Position numbers and translations under genes: made by a program. DNA of 64,000 nt from Apodemus sylvaticus (taxonomy: Eukaryota; Chordata; Mammalia; Rodentia; Muridae), in NCBI RefSeq assembly GCF_947179515.1, contig NC_067477.1, forward strand, positions 131,180,465 to 131,244,464, given 5' to 3'. The notes beneath the pieces were generated by a model. The model was not told the origin of the DNA and ran no database searches. It worked only from the letters and a program-made list of their open reading frames with translations. Position 1 is the first letter of the stretch, and each line of letters opens with the position of its first letter. Positions 33,403-46,446 of the stretch are shown here, piece after piece.

Positions 33403-33944
33403 GAAACCTAGGAAGCTGGAAAACAGTCTTTGCCATATGTTTGGTTTTTTTTATTGCATAGGGCAATATAGAAATATAGCTTCCACAACAGCCTCAAAAT
33501 TACAGGCATTTGTAGGCAGTCAAGACGTAGAATTTGCAAAGCATGTACTTTTCTCCCATGTGAACCCTTTGCGGGGTGGGCAGAAGGCTTCTGGAGACTT
33601 CCCTCTACAAAAGGACTACATTGAAAGACCTAACCTTGCCCTATACTTTTGAACATTTTAGGTTCCACTTACATCTGGGAGTAGAATTTTTCCCCCCACA
33701 AGAAAAAACAAGTACAGAGTTGTATTCACAAACATATGTTTAAGCTGCCCTGAGCTTGCAAGCAACATTAAAGAAAATCTCAACACTGAGACCTTTCTTA
33801 AAAGAACCCGGGGGTGGGGGGGTGTCCATATTTTGGTTGAAATCCACGAGCCTTTTTGTCATTTCATTCCTAGAGAGATTCTCACGAGGCGTCCCTATGT
33901 TAATGCTGATCCGGCTGCTAAGAACAGCTAGATAAAGTCCAGCC
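33403..33944. other. No gene recognised
   Basis: Unassigned sequence between a B3 and a URR1; no ORF with recognisable product. Confidence 0.4.
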
Positions 33945-34157
33945 TAGTGCCTCTCAACCCTCCTGATGCTGCGACCCTTCAATACAGCTCCTCATATTGA
34001 GGTGACCCCCCAACCACAACGTTATTTTCGTTGCTACTTCATAACTGCAATTTTTCTACTGTGATGAATCACAATGTAGATATCTGTGTTTTCCAATGAT
34101 TCTAGGGGACCCCTGCGGAAGGATGATGATGTCACCCCTACAGGGTGAGAACCACCG
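33945..34157 (-). mobile_element. URR1 hAT-Charlie element, reverse orientation
   Basis: TAGTGCCTCTCAACCCTCC to CAGGGTGAGAACCACCG, with CGTTGCTACTTCATAACTGC inside. Confidence 0.8.
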
Positions 34158-34184
34158 GTCTGTTCCTTTCATAACAGATCAAAC

Positions 34185-34380
34185 ACGTTTGTTTGAGGCA
34201 AGGCCCCACACTCTCTGTATAACTAAGGATGAACTTGAACTTCTGATCCTTCAACCTTCATAGGCTGAGAACTGAAATCACAGGCCTGGGGCAGCACACA
34301 GCTTATAGGGGTGCTGGGGCCCGAACCCCAGGCTTTGTGTTTGCGAGTCAAGCGCTCTACCAACCCACATCCCCAGCTCG
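34185..34380 (-). repeat. B4 SINE, reverse orientation
   Basis: It ends with the reversed ID-like half (CGAACCCCAGGCTTTGTGTT, CGCTCTACCAACCCACATCC). Confidence 0.8.
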
Positions 34381-34589
34381 CTGACATCCTTACAACACTC
34401 TTGGCAAGGAACTTGGGCTGCACACTCACAGTAGCAGCTATGCAAACAGGAGTCCAAAGAATCAAAGTTATGTGGGATTGATCCCTCTCTCTCACTTAAG
34501 TCCCCAAAGAAAACAACCAACTACTATGCAATGCAAATACAAGGACGCCCTAGAGCGGGGAGCCTGAAAGCCAGTCTCTGTCTGACACT

Positions 34590-34790
34590 CAACTTTCTCA
34601 ATTGTCCGGTGACCTCAGGCAAGTTAACTAACCACTCTATGCCTCAATTCCATCCTCTGTGCAAGCCATAAAAGTAACCTGTGCCATTGATGACTAAGGC
34701 TAATTAAATGAGATAATGTGTGAAGCACTTAGCAGAGTGTTCTTGGTTACTGTTAAGTCTTAAAAAGCATTCTCTATTATTGAATTTTGC
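34590..34790 (+). repeat. MIR
   Basis: GACCTCAGGCAAGTTAACTA, GCCTCAATTCCATCCTCTGT, AATTAAATGAGATAATGTG and AGCACTTAGCAGAGTG. Confidence 0.85.
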
Positions 34791-35519
34791 TTGGTAAGCA
34801 AAGTTTAGGCAAATGGCCCTTGAGAAGATGGCCGCCTCCTCCCAGAGCAATGGAATTTCCCTGGCTATCCTATATCCCCTCCCCCAGGGCCAGGCTGGAG
34901 AAGCTTGCCCTTGCTATCTTGCTGTCCTGAACCTCTTTCCCCAAGTGAATCACCTCAGCCCATTTTTCTCTTTCTGTTGAAAGTGCAGTATCTTCCCACA
35001 ATGCTTGTCGATGGCACGTCTCCCCCTGCATCCCCACCCAGTTTGGCACTGCTTCAACTGGAACTACTCTCCAAGCTTGGCTGAGGCTCCCAAGGTCAAA
35101 GGCAAGAGCAGAGATGGACTTGCCCTTCCTGTGAGTCACCGCCTATCAGTTCGTATTTGTGTCAGCAAGCCCTTTCAGTGGCAGTGACACATGCAATCTA
35201 GCCACATGGATTCTGTCTTTCGTTTTGTTCCCTCAGACCATATGTAATTTTGCTTCAGCCTCTGGGACTTTGTCTCTCACAATGGGAACTATATGTCTGC
35301 ATTTGTAGCCCACAAGAGCTAGTCTCTGTTGTTTCCTTTGATGGAAGTCTCCTTGCTTAGCTGAAAACCAACCATTTCCAGTCTGACCATAATGGTTTAG
35401 AAGGCGGGTGTTGGAAATCTCCGGATCTGGGCTTCATATTTTCCTTTTCAGTTTCCAGAAGTCCCCTGGGTTCAACAGATCTAAGATCAAACTCTTAATC
35501 TTATCTCTCAAACCAGATC
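34791..35519. other. No gene recognised
   Basis: Unassigned sequence. Confidence 0.4.
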
Positions 35520-35830
35520 TTCCCCCGAGGTAATCTTATCTAAATGATGGCCTCTCCCTCACCTGTGCTTCTGACAACCCTGGGACCCAGGGGTTGGTCT
35601 TGATTCCTTCTCTCCTTGCCTGTCGTATGTTTTACATCTCTAAGATCTGTCTTCCCAAACATCGCCTGAGCCCATCTTCTGTTTCCATCTTCAGTGCCTT
35701 ATTAGTCCAAACCACCTTGATTTCGGAGCCAGATCAGAACACTACCTAACCCACTGATGGGCCTCTCTACCACCTTCCTAGAATTTGCCAATCTCTTGCT
35801 GATCACCATTGAAGAAAGACACATGAGTTC
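35520..35830 (+). repeat. Possible ancient repeat fragment
   Basis: Word order (GGCCTCTCCCTCACCTG, GTCTTGATTCCTTCTCTCC, TTAGTCCAAACCACC) resembles an old mammalian interspersed repeat, but divergence is high. Confidence 0.3.
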
Positions 35831-36069
35831 TGCTGTCCAAATTTTCCAGGTATGACTTGTAACTTTGTCATACATTGAATCTCGGGGCATCTTTGTTGAA
35901 TTCAAAATCTATTTGTAGAAGTTTCCATTCGCAGGATTTAAGGGGAGCTCCAGAGACTACTTATTAAGTATCCCAAAATGACCCTGGTGCAAGTAGTGTG
36001 TGAATTAGAATCTGAAAGTCATTGGTTGTCCCTCAGATGCACCATCTTTGGCCCATTTTAAAGATCTAC

Positions 36070-36420
36070 AGGCACGTTTCCAACATGAATCATGTGCTTC
36101 CTGAGCCTTCACAATGTGCCAGGCCATTCAGGCAGAAGGGTCATATTCTGCATAATGCAGAAAAGTCCTGGTCTCCATGGAGCTGCTGACAGTCTCATAA
36201 GAGAGGAAGTAAGGAAGAATTAGAAGGAAGTGTTGATGCCAGTGAATGTCACAGAGAAATGCATGTTGAAAACTGGAAGCCAGCGCTACGGAAGGAGAGA
36301 CAGCTTGCAATGCGGAGGTCCAGGAAGGCCTCACTGGAGAAATAGAAATTAAGTAAAGACTCAAAGTAGGGAGGAGAATGGGCCCTGGCAGGGGGAGGGG
36401 GAGATCAGGACTCTCCATGG
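36070..36420 (+). repeat. L2 LINE 3' fragment
   Basis: CACAATGTGCCAGGCCATTC, CTGGTCTCCATGGAGCTGC and CCAGGAAGGCCTCACTGGAG follow the L2 order. Confidence 0.6.
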
Positions 36421-37123
36421 TGAAGCCTAACAGCTGCAGACAAACTGCTCAAGAAAAATCCATCTTCTACAAATCCCATGTTCATGCTCTCAATCCTCAA
36501 CCCAGAACAAGAAAAGATTTTCCCAGTGGAGTGTGGCATTTCACCATGGGGTCATTATTCAACGTCTTCCTTCTGCCTGGGATCCTGCTCTGGACCCCTC
36601 AGCCTGAGGCCCTCCCTCACTGCCTCAGCCCTGTAACAAACACCCATACCTAGGTGAGCTTCCACTCTAGGCATATGAGGTTTTCTAGCACTGAGTTTCC
36701 TTCACATTGTCTGTATTAGTCTTCTCTGTTAGTACAGCCTCAGGGCACGGCAAAGAGGTGGGCCAGAGTAGATTCTTAATAAGCATTAGCCTGAGACCCC
36801 AGAGCTCTTGCATTCCACCATTCTCTAGTAGTTCCTGTGAGATGGTCTGCAGGTCCAGAGAAGTGATCACAAGTCATGGTAGTAATAACAATAATCTCTC
36901 TAAGTGGCTTCTCTTCTGATTCCTCTGACTTCTTCCATTTTTTTACAACAGGGGTATGGAGAGGTCCAGACTTTTAGAGATTTTTGCATCACCTCAGAAA
37001 ACTAGAGGCTTTTCAACAATGCAAAGGAAAATGCCTTAGAATTAATTGTCTTAGAGTTTGGATGAGGGTGGGAGGTGGCTGGATTTGGAACTGGATTGAA
37101 CAAGAATCTAAAAACAAACCAGC

Positions 37124-37155
<32 letters not shown>

Positions 37156-37707
37156 AGCCAAGAGATTTCTAAGAGAGACATGTCTGCTGGGTTGGCCCCA
37201 AATAGATTTGGGGCCATTTGGTCCTCTCATCTCTATGTTGTACAGCCTTTCAAGTCTGCCCTTGGTAGCCACAGGGTCCCTCAGCCCTAGGCACACTCCA
37301 CTTAGAATCGGGAACTTCCTTACACTGGGTCTCAAGCACCAAAGGGACAGTATCTGGTTCCTGTGTGCACAAGATTCCTTCTCACCATGCACCTATCTAT
37401 CTCTTCAGGTCACTGTCCTCCCCCTGCACTCTCCCTCCCCCCCCCCCCAGAGAGAACTGGAATTTTCTACCATCTGAAGATCAAAATTTCAACATGGGGA
37501 GGGCCAATTGGGATCTTTAGCTTTGCGTAGGGGGTGGGGAAGACATGAGAGGGTGAAATGGAGAGAACTAAAGGGCCCAGTTAGAGCCCAGTCTCTTGAC
37601 TCTGGGAACTCTACAGAAACTTGACACCAAGGCCAGGTTCTGCTGGGGGGGGGGGGAGGGATGGGGGGAGTAAACCATCTTCCCGGAGAGCAGGAAGTGA
37701 GGGAAAG

Positions 37708-37709
<2 letters not shown>
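36421..37709. other. No gene recognised; A-rich and C-rich tracts
   Basis: It holds an (AAAAC)n-like tract at 37116-37158 and a C run at 37438-37449. No recognised gene. Confidence 0.4.

Positions 37710-37762
<53 letters not shown>
37710..37762. repeat. (GA)n microsatellite
   Basis: About 26 GA units; a polypurine tract. Confidence 0.95.
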
Positions 37763-37766
<4 letters not shown>

Positions 37767-37912
37767 TCTGGAGAAGCGCACTGTTTTCTTTGGCCTCCTT
37801 CAGCCCTGGAGGGAACTGGAGAGAGGAGGGGGAAAGGCTACAAAGAGGAGAGATCCGGCTTTTGTGTCCTACCCTCCCCCAGGAGAAAAGACTAGAGGAG
37901 AACTGGAGAAGG

Positions 37913-38112
37913 GGGAGGTGGGGGGGGGGGAGGAGGGCCGAGAGGGCCACTCAAGCCAAGCCAAGATTTCCCCCCTCCTGCTCCTTGTGAATGTCTGGAA
38001 CTGGGAATACAAAGTCCTAGAATCAGAGGCCAGACAAGGGAGAGTGTGGGGTGGGGTGGGGTGGGGTGGGATGGGGTGGTGGGGTGGCGTGGGGTGGCGT
38101 GGCGTGGCGTTG
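37913..38112 (+). repeat. G-rich tract and (GTGGG)n minisatellite
   Basis: A G run at 37919-37931, then units of GGGGT with GGCGT variants at 38044-38112. Four or more G4 runs with one-base loops could form a G-quadruplex. Confidence 0.85.
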
Positions 38113-41100
38113 CTGGTGATGGAGATTGGATGGGCTGGAGGTTGGAGGCAAGGCGGGCTAGGTGTGGGAGGACTGGAAATACCCTAAAATTCAAGCACAC
38201 TGGGTGGTGAGTTTCTGGTAATCACTCAGATCATGACCCGATGTTCCCTCCCAGCCCTGTTCCACTCAAGGGAGGCTTAACCTAGTGTGCTGTTCTTAAT
38301 AACACTGACTAGGTAGGAGAGACATCCTGGGAAAAGTGCCAGGCTTAGGCAAACAAGGAAGGGCACCCACTCAGGAGGCTGAACCATCAGCGGACCACAG
38401 TGTCTCCTGAGTCTATGCTAAGACATAGCTGGATATGGCTCCTGGTCCTGAAAACCAATTCTTCCACTGACTTCCATACAAAATGTCACCCCAGCCTCAG
38501 ATCCAATCCTAACACAGCCACACCTTCCAGCCTAAAAAAAAACAAAAAACAAAAACAAAACCATGAAATGGTGTCAACCCAGACCCTCCAACAGTTGAAT
38601 TCATCTCCCTGCTTTTATCTGCATTCAAATCCTAAGTCTTCCTGAGAGCTTCTACAAGAGAAACACTGCAGACTGTCAGAGATCTCAGCATGGGCGAGAA
38701 GGAACTGCTTATGGAAACCACCCACTCCTGAGTGCTTCCCTCGTGTGGAACATCACTGGAAACCTCATCACCCCCACACCAGCCCTGCCTGTTCCAAGGT
38801 GGTTTTCCTGACCTCTGAGTTTTAACCAGGCCTAGCCGGGCATTCTCATTCGTCTCATAGAACAAGCCTTCTAAATCCAGAAGGTGCCAGAGCCTTCCAG
38901 AACAGCAGGAGGGGATACCTCAACAGGACAGGGACAAAAACCTGAACAGTGGTTTCTCTCATACATGTTTCACAGAGGGGGCTTGTTCACCTACCCACAA
39001 GGTCCCAGTCAGGACTGGGGCAGGGATTTTTCTTTCTGCCCCAGGCCTGCAGTGAAGAAAGCTAACAGCAGCCGCCTCCCCATCCCAGAAGGCATCACTT
39101 GGAGGGACACTAGCTTGCAAAGGTGCTCGGAGATCCACGGGCCTGAAATAGACTGGAAGGAAGCTGCCCTTTCTAGAGCCCTCTGTTTCTCCTGGATCAG
39201 AACAGAACTTTACCAGCATGTCTATTCAACCCTAAGAAACCACATCAAGAACTGCTCAGCAGACCCCAAGCCTTGGCCTCAGTTCCTCACCTGACATATT
39301 GATATTACCAATAGGCTTCCTTTCTTAAGCAAGTTTAGGAATTCACCCCTGAGACAGCCTAGAGAGACTGCCCTCAGCTGCCTATGTTGGTCCCATCTTG
39401 TCCACTTCCATATCCAAGCCCCTCTAGTATCCAACTGGAGCACTCTTCTACCATGATCTGTGTGTGTCTTACAGACACACACTCTGAGTCAGTGGCAGTA
39501 GGCAGCGGAACCGCGCCTGGAACAGACAGGCTGAGTGCCACAGGCAGAGTGAGGCCTGGGAGACATGAGACCCCTGGCATAGTCTGCCCCTAGCTGTCTC
39601 TGACATGAGATTTTAGAGCCAATGACCCATGAGAGCAGACATAAGATCCTGGTGACATGAAGGTCCCCCACCCACACCAGGCCTCCCCTAGACACTGACA
39701 GTGCCTGAGATTAAGGGCCCACCATCTCCAGATCCCTCAGGACTCCAGAGCTGAAGATAAAAGTCAGAATAGAAATGAGCAGCCCTGAGCGGGGTAGAAC
39801 AGATGTGGCCATCAGAGCCCCAGATGTGGCCCAGCCGCGCCTGCTGCCGAGACTGTTGTGCCTCTAGACAGGAATGTGGACCCAGATGTGGACCGGGACA
39901 GAGATGGAGGCTGGAAGTAGGGACAGATCTGCTTCTGGGCTCCAGGAGGGGCACAGCTCTGAGAGAGAAAGAAGTTTAGTGTTTGGCTTCTCAAAAAAAG
40001 TTCAGCCTCCTCCTTAGGGGAAAAGATTTGTACAAATAAACACATGGCCCTCCTGTGTCCCGCGCCTCAGCACCGCCTTCTAACACTTCAGTAAGTCCTG
40101 ATGCTCAGCCCCTCACTGCCTCACCGATAGTGTTCTTCTTGCCCACACAGAGGAGGGCGTTGGCCGCTGCCTCTTTCTCTGGAACAGGGAGGGAAATATC
40201 ATTTCAGCCTGTCAGGTCAGCATCTTTGCTGAGCTTCACCAATAACCAGCATTCTAGGCACCACTGAGATGTGGAAGGGGCCCTTGGCCCTGCTCAGGTC
40301 CTCGGGCTGCCTCTGCACATAAACACCCCAGTGAGGAAGCTTCCTGTCCTATCACTCACGAGGCCCGTTTACTTCCCACTCTGTTCTGAATTTTCATCTT
40401 GGGAGAAATTTGCAAATCACTAGCAGCAGGAACTTTCCAGAAGCTGCAGAATATGTTCGGTGTATTCTCAGCCTTCCAGCATTCAGGCATACCTTTCCCT
40501 GAGAGTGTCATCTGAAGAAGCAGAGGAAACCAGGGAGTCTGAATGTGACTGGCACTGCCTAGGGTGGAAGAAGGCTGGCAGGGCTGTCTGCCCAGCCCCC
40601 ACTGCACTTAACCTGACCCCATCCTGTTTGTAAAAATATAGACAACAGCCCACGCTCTGCTGTTCCAGGAGGACTGGCTACCTCCACGGAATGTCTCTAC
40701 TGCACAAAGTTCTTTAAATATAGCCTGAGCCTCACCCTTCACCAAATCAACCACTTCCTCCCTGGGAAAGGGGAGACAGAGACAGACAGTTGTCCCTTCT
40801 TTTACTGAGAGCCAGAGAGGCAGTTCTGAAGCAATCGTGCCCCATCCTGTCCGTCTCTCTTGCCTTCCACACAGATGCCTCTCCTGTGTACACCTGCTCT
40901 GTGATGTACCCAGCTCTGGGTGCAGTCTTCAGGGCCACCCTGTCCCTCCAATAGGATCTCTAAGGGACCCTTACTGAGTTGACCCTTTCCCTCTAGTCTC
41001 CTACAGAGAGCCATGCAAACATTCATAACAGCACCTGCTGCGTGTCCCACCTGCTTCTGCAAACCTAATTCCACCTTGACACCTTTGGGAAAGCCACCAG

Positions 41101-41442
41101 TAGAGTCAGTGAGAGAAATTAAAACTTCGCCTCAGGCTACAGGACTCCCACTGAGGGTGTCAGCGCTGAGCAGAAACCACTGCACACTGAGAAGACAGCT
41201 CGAGCTGACAGACACTTGGTGGCTAGCAGAGCATGTGGAGCCCTGGGCCACTCTGAGGTGACTTCCCTGGCTGGCAACCAGGCTCAGGGGTCAAACTACA
41301 CTTGCATCTTTGCCCAATGCAGTTCCAGGGGTCTCGGCAGCCAAGAACATTCTCCTCCACGGATCGCTTTTAGAGTCCCATCGAGCATTACAGATTTATA
41401 AAGATTATTCATATCAGATGTGCTTAAATCGAAAAACAAACC
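38113..41442. other. 3.3 kb without recognised gene or repeat
   Basis: A long repeat-poor stretch. An A-rich (CAAAA) tract is at 38538-38562. ORFs of up to 136 codons (38884-39294) have no recognisable domain. The lack of SINEs over 3.3 kb is unusual for this window. Confidence 0.4.
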
Positions 41443-41577
41443 AAGACAAGCAGGCAGTGGTCTTTAATCCCAGCAGAGGCAGGTAGATCTCTGTGAGTTC
41501 AAGGCCAGCCTGGTCTAGAGAGCTAGTAGTTGCAGGACAGCCATGGCTATACCAAAAAACCCTGTCTTGAAAAATAA
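41443..41577 (+). repeat. B1 SINE
   Basis: GGCAGTGGTCTTTAATCCCA through CCCTGTCTTGAAAAATAAAC. Confidence 0.85.
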
Positions 41578-42654
41578 ACAAATTAAAAAATAATAATAAT
41601 AAGCAAAAAAGGGAGATGGGTTTAAATCAAGAAAGGTGTCTGGGAAGAGAAGCAATCACAGGCAGTCTGACATAAATGTAGAACATTCTGTAGGCAACAG
41701 GAGAGAGAGGGACAGAGAAGGTAGAAGACCAAGGCTTGGAGAAGTGGGTTCGCCGTCATGTTCTGTGGAAGACAGAGGCAACCCAGAATAGACACAAACT
41801 CTGTGGGCTCCGCTGGCTATCCGCAACTCTTCCCATCTCAAAGTCCAGAATCTGCATCCCTGAGGGGCTGCTCGGCCCTCTTCCTGCGGTCTCTCCACAT
41901 TCCGCACATTCTTTACGCTCAATTAAGGAGAAATAATCAGGGGAGCAAGCAGGGCCACAGCAGCACAGCCGGTGCCCCACACCGCCAGGATCGCACGTGT
42001 AGAAACAGTCTTCCTCAGACCAGGCAGGAAGACCTCAGACCACAGGGGTCTGCAGGAAGAAGAAAGCGAGCACCCAAGGCCTGGTGTCCCTCGCTCTCCA
42101 CAAGACAGGAGAAGGCAGTGAAGATGGAGGATGAGGGAATCAGGAGAGAGGGAGCTGAAGAGGCGAGGTCGGAGAGAAGGAAAGGCAGAAGGCCTCAGCT
42201 GTCCTCTGCTAACCCTGTTACTGCTTCACCACAGTCACCGCCCACCATCACCTGTCCCTGGAGACCTCCTGGCACTCCCAGTGTTCCTCACCTCCACCAG
42301 GGGCAAGGAGAAAGATGTCTGTGGCTCTCAATCAGTTTCAAGTCTGCAAAGGGACGCTGCCATTTGTAGCTTTGGTGGGAAATGCATTTTATTTCTTCCT
42401 CCTTGGCCTGGTCAACCAAACAAATCCCTCTCAAGTTCAAGACTGTCTCCCGCTTCCTGGAGCCTTCCCACAGCCCACAGCCCACAGCCCAGGGTCTCTT
42501 TCTCTGATCTCCCTCATCTGCCCCATGAAGCTAGCACAACTCTCAGCATGCGACTTTGTTATCTTAGGGGTGCGTTTCTGCATCTTCTCCAGAAGGAACC
42601 GGAAGTGAATGGAGGTTCACTCTTCTCCACAGACTCTTCAGCGTTCGAGTACCT
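41578..42654. other. No gene recognised
   Basis: Two overlapping plus-strand ORFs of about 200 codons (41758-42369 and 42131-42736) are compositionally driven (Ser/Pro/Arg) and show no domain. Confidence 0.4.
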
Positions 42655-42815
42655 TGCTAGCACCACACCAGCGACTTCACTTAATCCTTTAAACATCCAG
42701 AGACCACTGCTGTTCTTATCTGCAGTTTACCCATAAGCAAGTTGAGACTCGGAAAGATTGTGTTACTGGATCCAAAATGACCCTGCTAGTAAATCAAGAG
42801 AGTGGAGTCTTAACA
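42655..42815 (-). repeat. MIR, reverse orientation
   Basis: CTTCACTTAATCCTTTAAAC, GTTTACCCATAAGCAAGTTG and GAGACTCGGAAAGATTGTG. Confidence 0.65.
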
Positions 42816-43182
42816 AACCATGTTCAACTATCAAAGTCTGTGCCGTGAACCTGACACTAAGATGTTGAAGGGTGGAGTCTGCCGATGTTTAACTAAGCTT
42901 CCCACTGCATGACAGAAAAGTAAAGGTGCTCACTATAAGGTGGATAGACAGATGGACAGATAGACAGACAGGTGGATAAACAAAAAGAAGATTGATTTGG
43001 GTTTCACAGGTTCAACCACAGAGCTAAGAAAACAAAGACCTGTTTTCCCATCTCCATTATAACCAATGGGTTAAGCTTGTGAGATGCTTCCTTAACCCAC
43101 AGACCCGGTCAGTGCTTTCACTGGTTCTCAGATTGTCACTACACTTAAGATAATGTGTGGCCATTTGGAGCTTCAGGCTGTG

Positions 43183-43221
43183 TTGGGGACCACTGTCATG
43201 ATTTAGATATGAATCTAAATG

Positions 43222-43269
<48 letters not shown>

Positions 43270-43736
43270 TTGCTGTGTTCAGGGTTGGTTGCCAGGTGAT
43301 AAGCTTCAGGAAGTTAGATCATGAGGACTCTAATCTGATCAATGGATTAAGCCATTGATAGAGTCATAAATTGGTGGCAAATTATTGGGAAGTGGAGCTG
43401 ATTTAGAGGAAGTAGGTTACTGGGGGTATAGCCTACAAGTCTCTCCCTGTCTTTCCCTCTGTCTGTCTGTCTCTGTCTCTCTGTCTCTGCCTCTCCCTCT
43501 CTCTCCCCTTTCTGCCCCCCTCCCTTCTTCTCTCTGTTCCTAACCACTCTAAGGTAGGCCCCCTCCCCTACCCCACATTCCCATTGCCATGATAACCCTT
43601 TTGCCTTGCCTCAGACTCAAAGCAAAAGAACCAACTGCCCAGTGCCTGAAACCTCTAGACTGTGGAGCCAAATAAACCTTCCTCGCTGCAAGCTAATCTG
43701 CTTGGCTATTTTGTCACAACAGAAAGTCATTAGCCC
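43183..43736 (+). repeat. MaLR-like LTR carrying a (CA)n insertion
   Basis: GATTTAGATATGAATCTAAA, AAGTTAGATCATGAGGACTC, ATCAATGGATTAAGCCATTG and a terminal TATTTTGTCACAACAGAAAG follow an LTR order. A (CA)n at 43225-43264 interrupts it; a pyrimidine-rich part lies at 43440-43540. Family not certain. Confidence 0.5.
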
Positions 43737-45429
43737 AAGCACTTGGGGATTGCAGTTTGTAGCCAGAATCATGAGCCAGTTTATTATCAGTATGGGCCCC
43801 GTGTTAATGATCAGCCTACAACCAGTAGAAGCTGGTGGAAGAGAACACGTTCCTGGCAAGCTGACTTTCAGCGAAACAGAATATGGACAGATTTCAACTC
43901 CAGTCCCTCAGCCCTAGGCATCCCTGTGGGGGGATGATGGGTGAAAACAACCAGGGGCAAGGTTTGGACCGGGGTGCCTGGGAACAGGGGCAAGGCTTGG
44001 AATCCACTAAGTGCACACCAAGTGTGATTTGTGAATCCCACACACATGAGAGAGCAGGATATGGCACATGTGTGTGCTGTGTGTGTTGGGGCAACAGAGG
44101 CAGGGTGTGGGAGAGACAAACACACACCTGTAATAACATTGGCTTCAGACGCTAAAAGAAAAGAAATCCCCCAACTGTTTTATCAGAGCCCAAGTTACCA
44201 AATTACGCTGTTGTTTTAAATTTGAGCTCCTCTGCCTGCAAATGGGGGGATCTCAGGTTCACGAGTTTAATGCTTGGCTGGGCCTGGAGCTCCACTTCCC
44301 AACCCACTGGGCTCCCAGACTCCTGGCCAGAGGAACAAAAGTCTTCTCTCTCAGGGCTTTGAAGTGGAAACACTAACTGCTCCCTTTAATTAGAAAGAAC
44401 CCCCCTATTGTTCCTTCTTTATTACTGATGGATGAAGACGTGGGGGTGGGGGGCACTCAGAAGAGCACAGTTTGGTAGGGGGAGGGCAAAGGGGGGAGGT
44501 ATGAAGAGATCTTGAATACAGAATCTCCCAGGCCTGATCCATGCCAGAACTCCTTGTCCTCCTTAACAAAGATTCTGCTGGACCCTCAGTCTTTTGATTC
44601 ATCATGACAGGGAAGGAAGGCGTGAGGGCAGATACGAAATCAGTCCTGTTGATAAAGCAATAAGAATATGGAGAGATCACCCCATAAGACAACCTCCTAA
44701 AGCAGTTCTGGAGAGGCAGGAACTGGGGACAAGCTGGGTCCTACGGTCTGTAGTGTTGGCAGACAAACTAAAAGGAGGTGTCCCTAGGCCCTGCAGAAAA
44801 GTGAGCGTTGCAGGGACTTGGAGGTCAGTATGGGCTGAAGACATTTAAAGATGGGGGACCTGGAGGAAAAGCAGAAGAAAGATCAGAGGACCAGGAGCAC
44901 AGGACACTTCAAGCAGAGAAGAGGTCTTGATGATCAGGTAGGGGGGAAAGCAACTTAATTAAGAGGCTGCCTCCCCTATCCCTGGGTGGGAGCTGGCAGC
45001 CCTGTGCAGAAAAGCACAGAGCGAAGGGAGGGTGAGACCAGAAAAAAAACATCGAGGCGCTGCACACAGAAGCCGGGATAATGATGGTTTAGATAGAGGT
45101 GTCGGTGGGAAGGCCAGGAAGAGAAGGTGAGTCTGGGATAGACTTCAAAGGAGGAGAGAAGCCATGTTGACAGCATAGATATGAGGGGATATGGGAATGA
45201 CAAGAGTCAGGCACCTCCAAGATCTCCAGTCTGAGAGACAGGAGGGCGGATGAGGGAAAGCAAGCTGAGGCTGCCTGTTTGGGGGAGGGTGGGGATGGGG
45301 TAAAGAAATTACAGAAAACCCTCCTAAATCCCCATTCTCCTTTCCTGCCGCCAAAAGCTGTTCTGAACTGAGTGGGGTGGAAGGTCCATTCCTGAGGAAT
45401 GGAAGCAGCCTCTCCCCCTTTCATGCACT
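43737..45429. other. No gene recognised
   Basis: Repeat-poor. A possible regulatory patch at 44160-44225 (TTTTATCAGAGC, CAAATTACGCTG, TTTTAAATTTG) and CCCTTTAATTAGAAAG at 44382-44397. Confidence 0.35.
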
Positions 45430-45600
45430 TCAAAGTGACTCACACCTGTGCTTCGTTTGATCCTCAAAAGAACCACAGCAGGTGTCAGTATTCCCATTTT
45501 GTAGATGAAAAAACTGAGACTCAGAAAGGCCAAATCATTTGCCCCAAGTCACACGGGAACACTTAGGGCACAGCTGGGAGCAGAGACCTTCAGACCTCCA
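45430..45600 (-). repeat. MIR, reverse orientation
   Basis: CCCATTTTGTAGATGAAAAA, CTGAGACTCAGAAAGGCC and CCAAGTCACACGGGAACAC. Confidence 0.8.
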
Positions 45601-46263
45601 GCTCAGAAGCCCTCCCACACAGACTGTCGGCAGCTCAGGGGAGAGAGGGAAGAGGGGCGGGGCCACACATCCCCTCAGTCACTCGGGAGCTAGAAGTCTG
45701 GGGCTCAAGAAAAAGATCCTCTAGGATTTGAACCACGCTGTCAGCCTCCTCTCACACTCCTACAGGGCGTAAGCAGGAGCTCAGGGTTGGAGACGCCAAG
45801 TCCAATCAGACTTCACAAACCACAGATGGTTTGAATCAGCGTGCTACCTTGATAGGAATAATGGGGAATCCTGAAGACAATCTCACGCCAGCTCTATCCA
45901 TCTGGGAAGAGAACTACATCTTCCAGAAGAACTTCCCTGTCTGGGGTCTCGTCCCTCTCCCCTCCAAGCCCAGCAGGCCCTTCGGAAGGAAATCCCCTAT
46001 CCCAGAGAACACCTATGCCTTCCCCCACCAGAAGAACCGCCCACGGGTTGCCAGGAACCTCTGACTTGGGTTCTGGTTTGATGAACTCTTCTGACTGTGA
46101 CCTTTACTGGGGACAAACATGGTTCCTAGGGAAACGGAATAACCATGGGCTAGGGTGGGATCTAAGGGTCAGCCACGAGGGGCAAAGGGAGCTGCTAACA
46201 AACAAATGAAGACCAGACAAACAGGTGTTCACCTATTTCCTGGAATGATGAGTGTCACGTGGG
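45601..46263. other. No gene recognised
   Basis: Unassigned sequence with short shadow ORFs only. Confidence 0.4.
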
Positions 46264-46446
46264 TTTTTGTTATTGTTGTTTGGATTGGTGTTTTGTTTTG
46301 TTTTTGAGACAGTCGCACACAGTAGCCCAGGCTGGCCTAGAACTCACTACATATCACAGGTAGTCACAAACTCACCCAAATCCCCTCCCCCCACTTCAGC
46401 CTCTAGGGTGCTGGGATTGCAGACACCATAAGCCACCTCTCCCTGC
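46264..46446 (-). repeat. B1/B4 SINE, reverse orientation
   Basis: TTTTTGAGACAGTCGCACAC, AGCCCAGGCTGGCCTAGAAC and GGTGCTGGGATTGCAGACAC. Confidence 0.8.

Noticed and set aside
37489..38200. ORFs of 102-188 codons around the GA and GTGGG repeats
   Set aside because: Low-complexity repeats without stops in several frames; no domain.
41758..42736. Two overlapping plus-strand ORFs of about 200 codons
   Set aside because: No recognisable domain, Ser/Pro/Arg-rich composition, and both overlap in different frames; chance is more likely.
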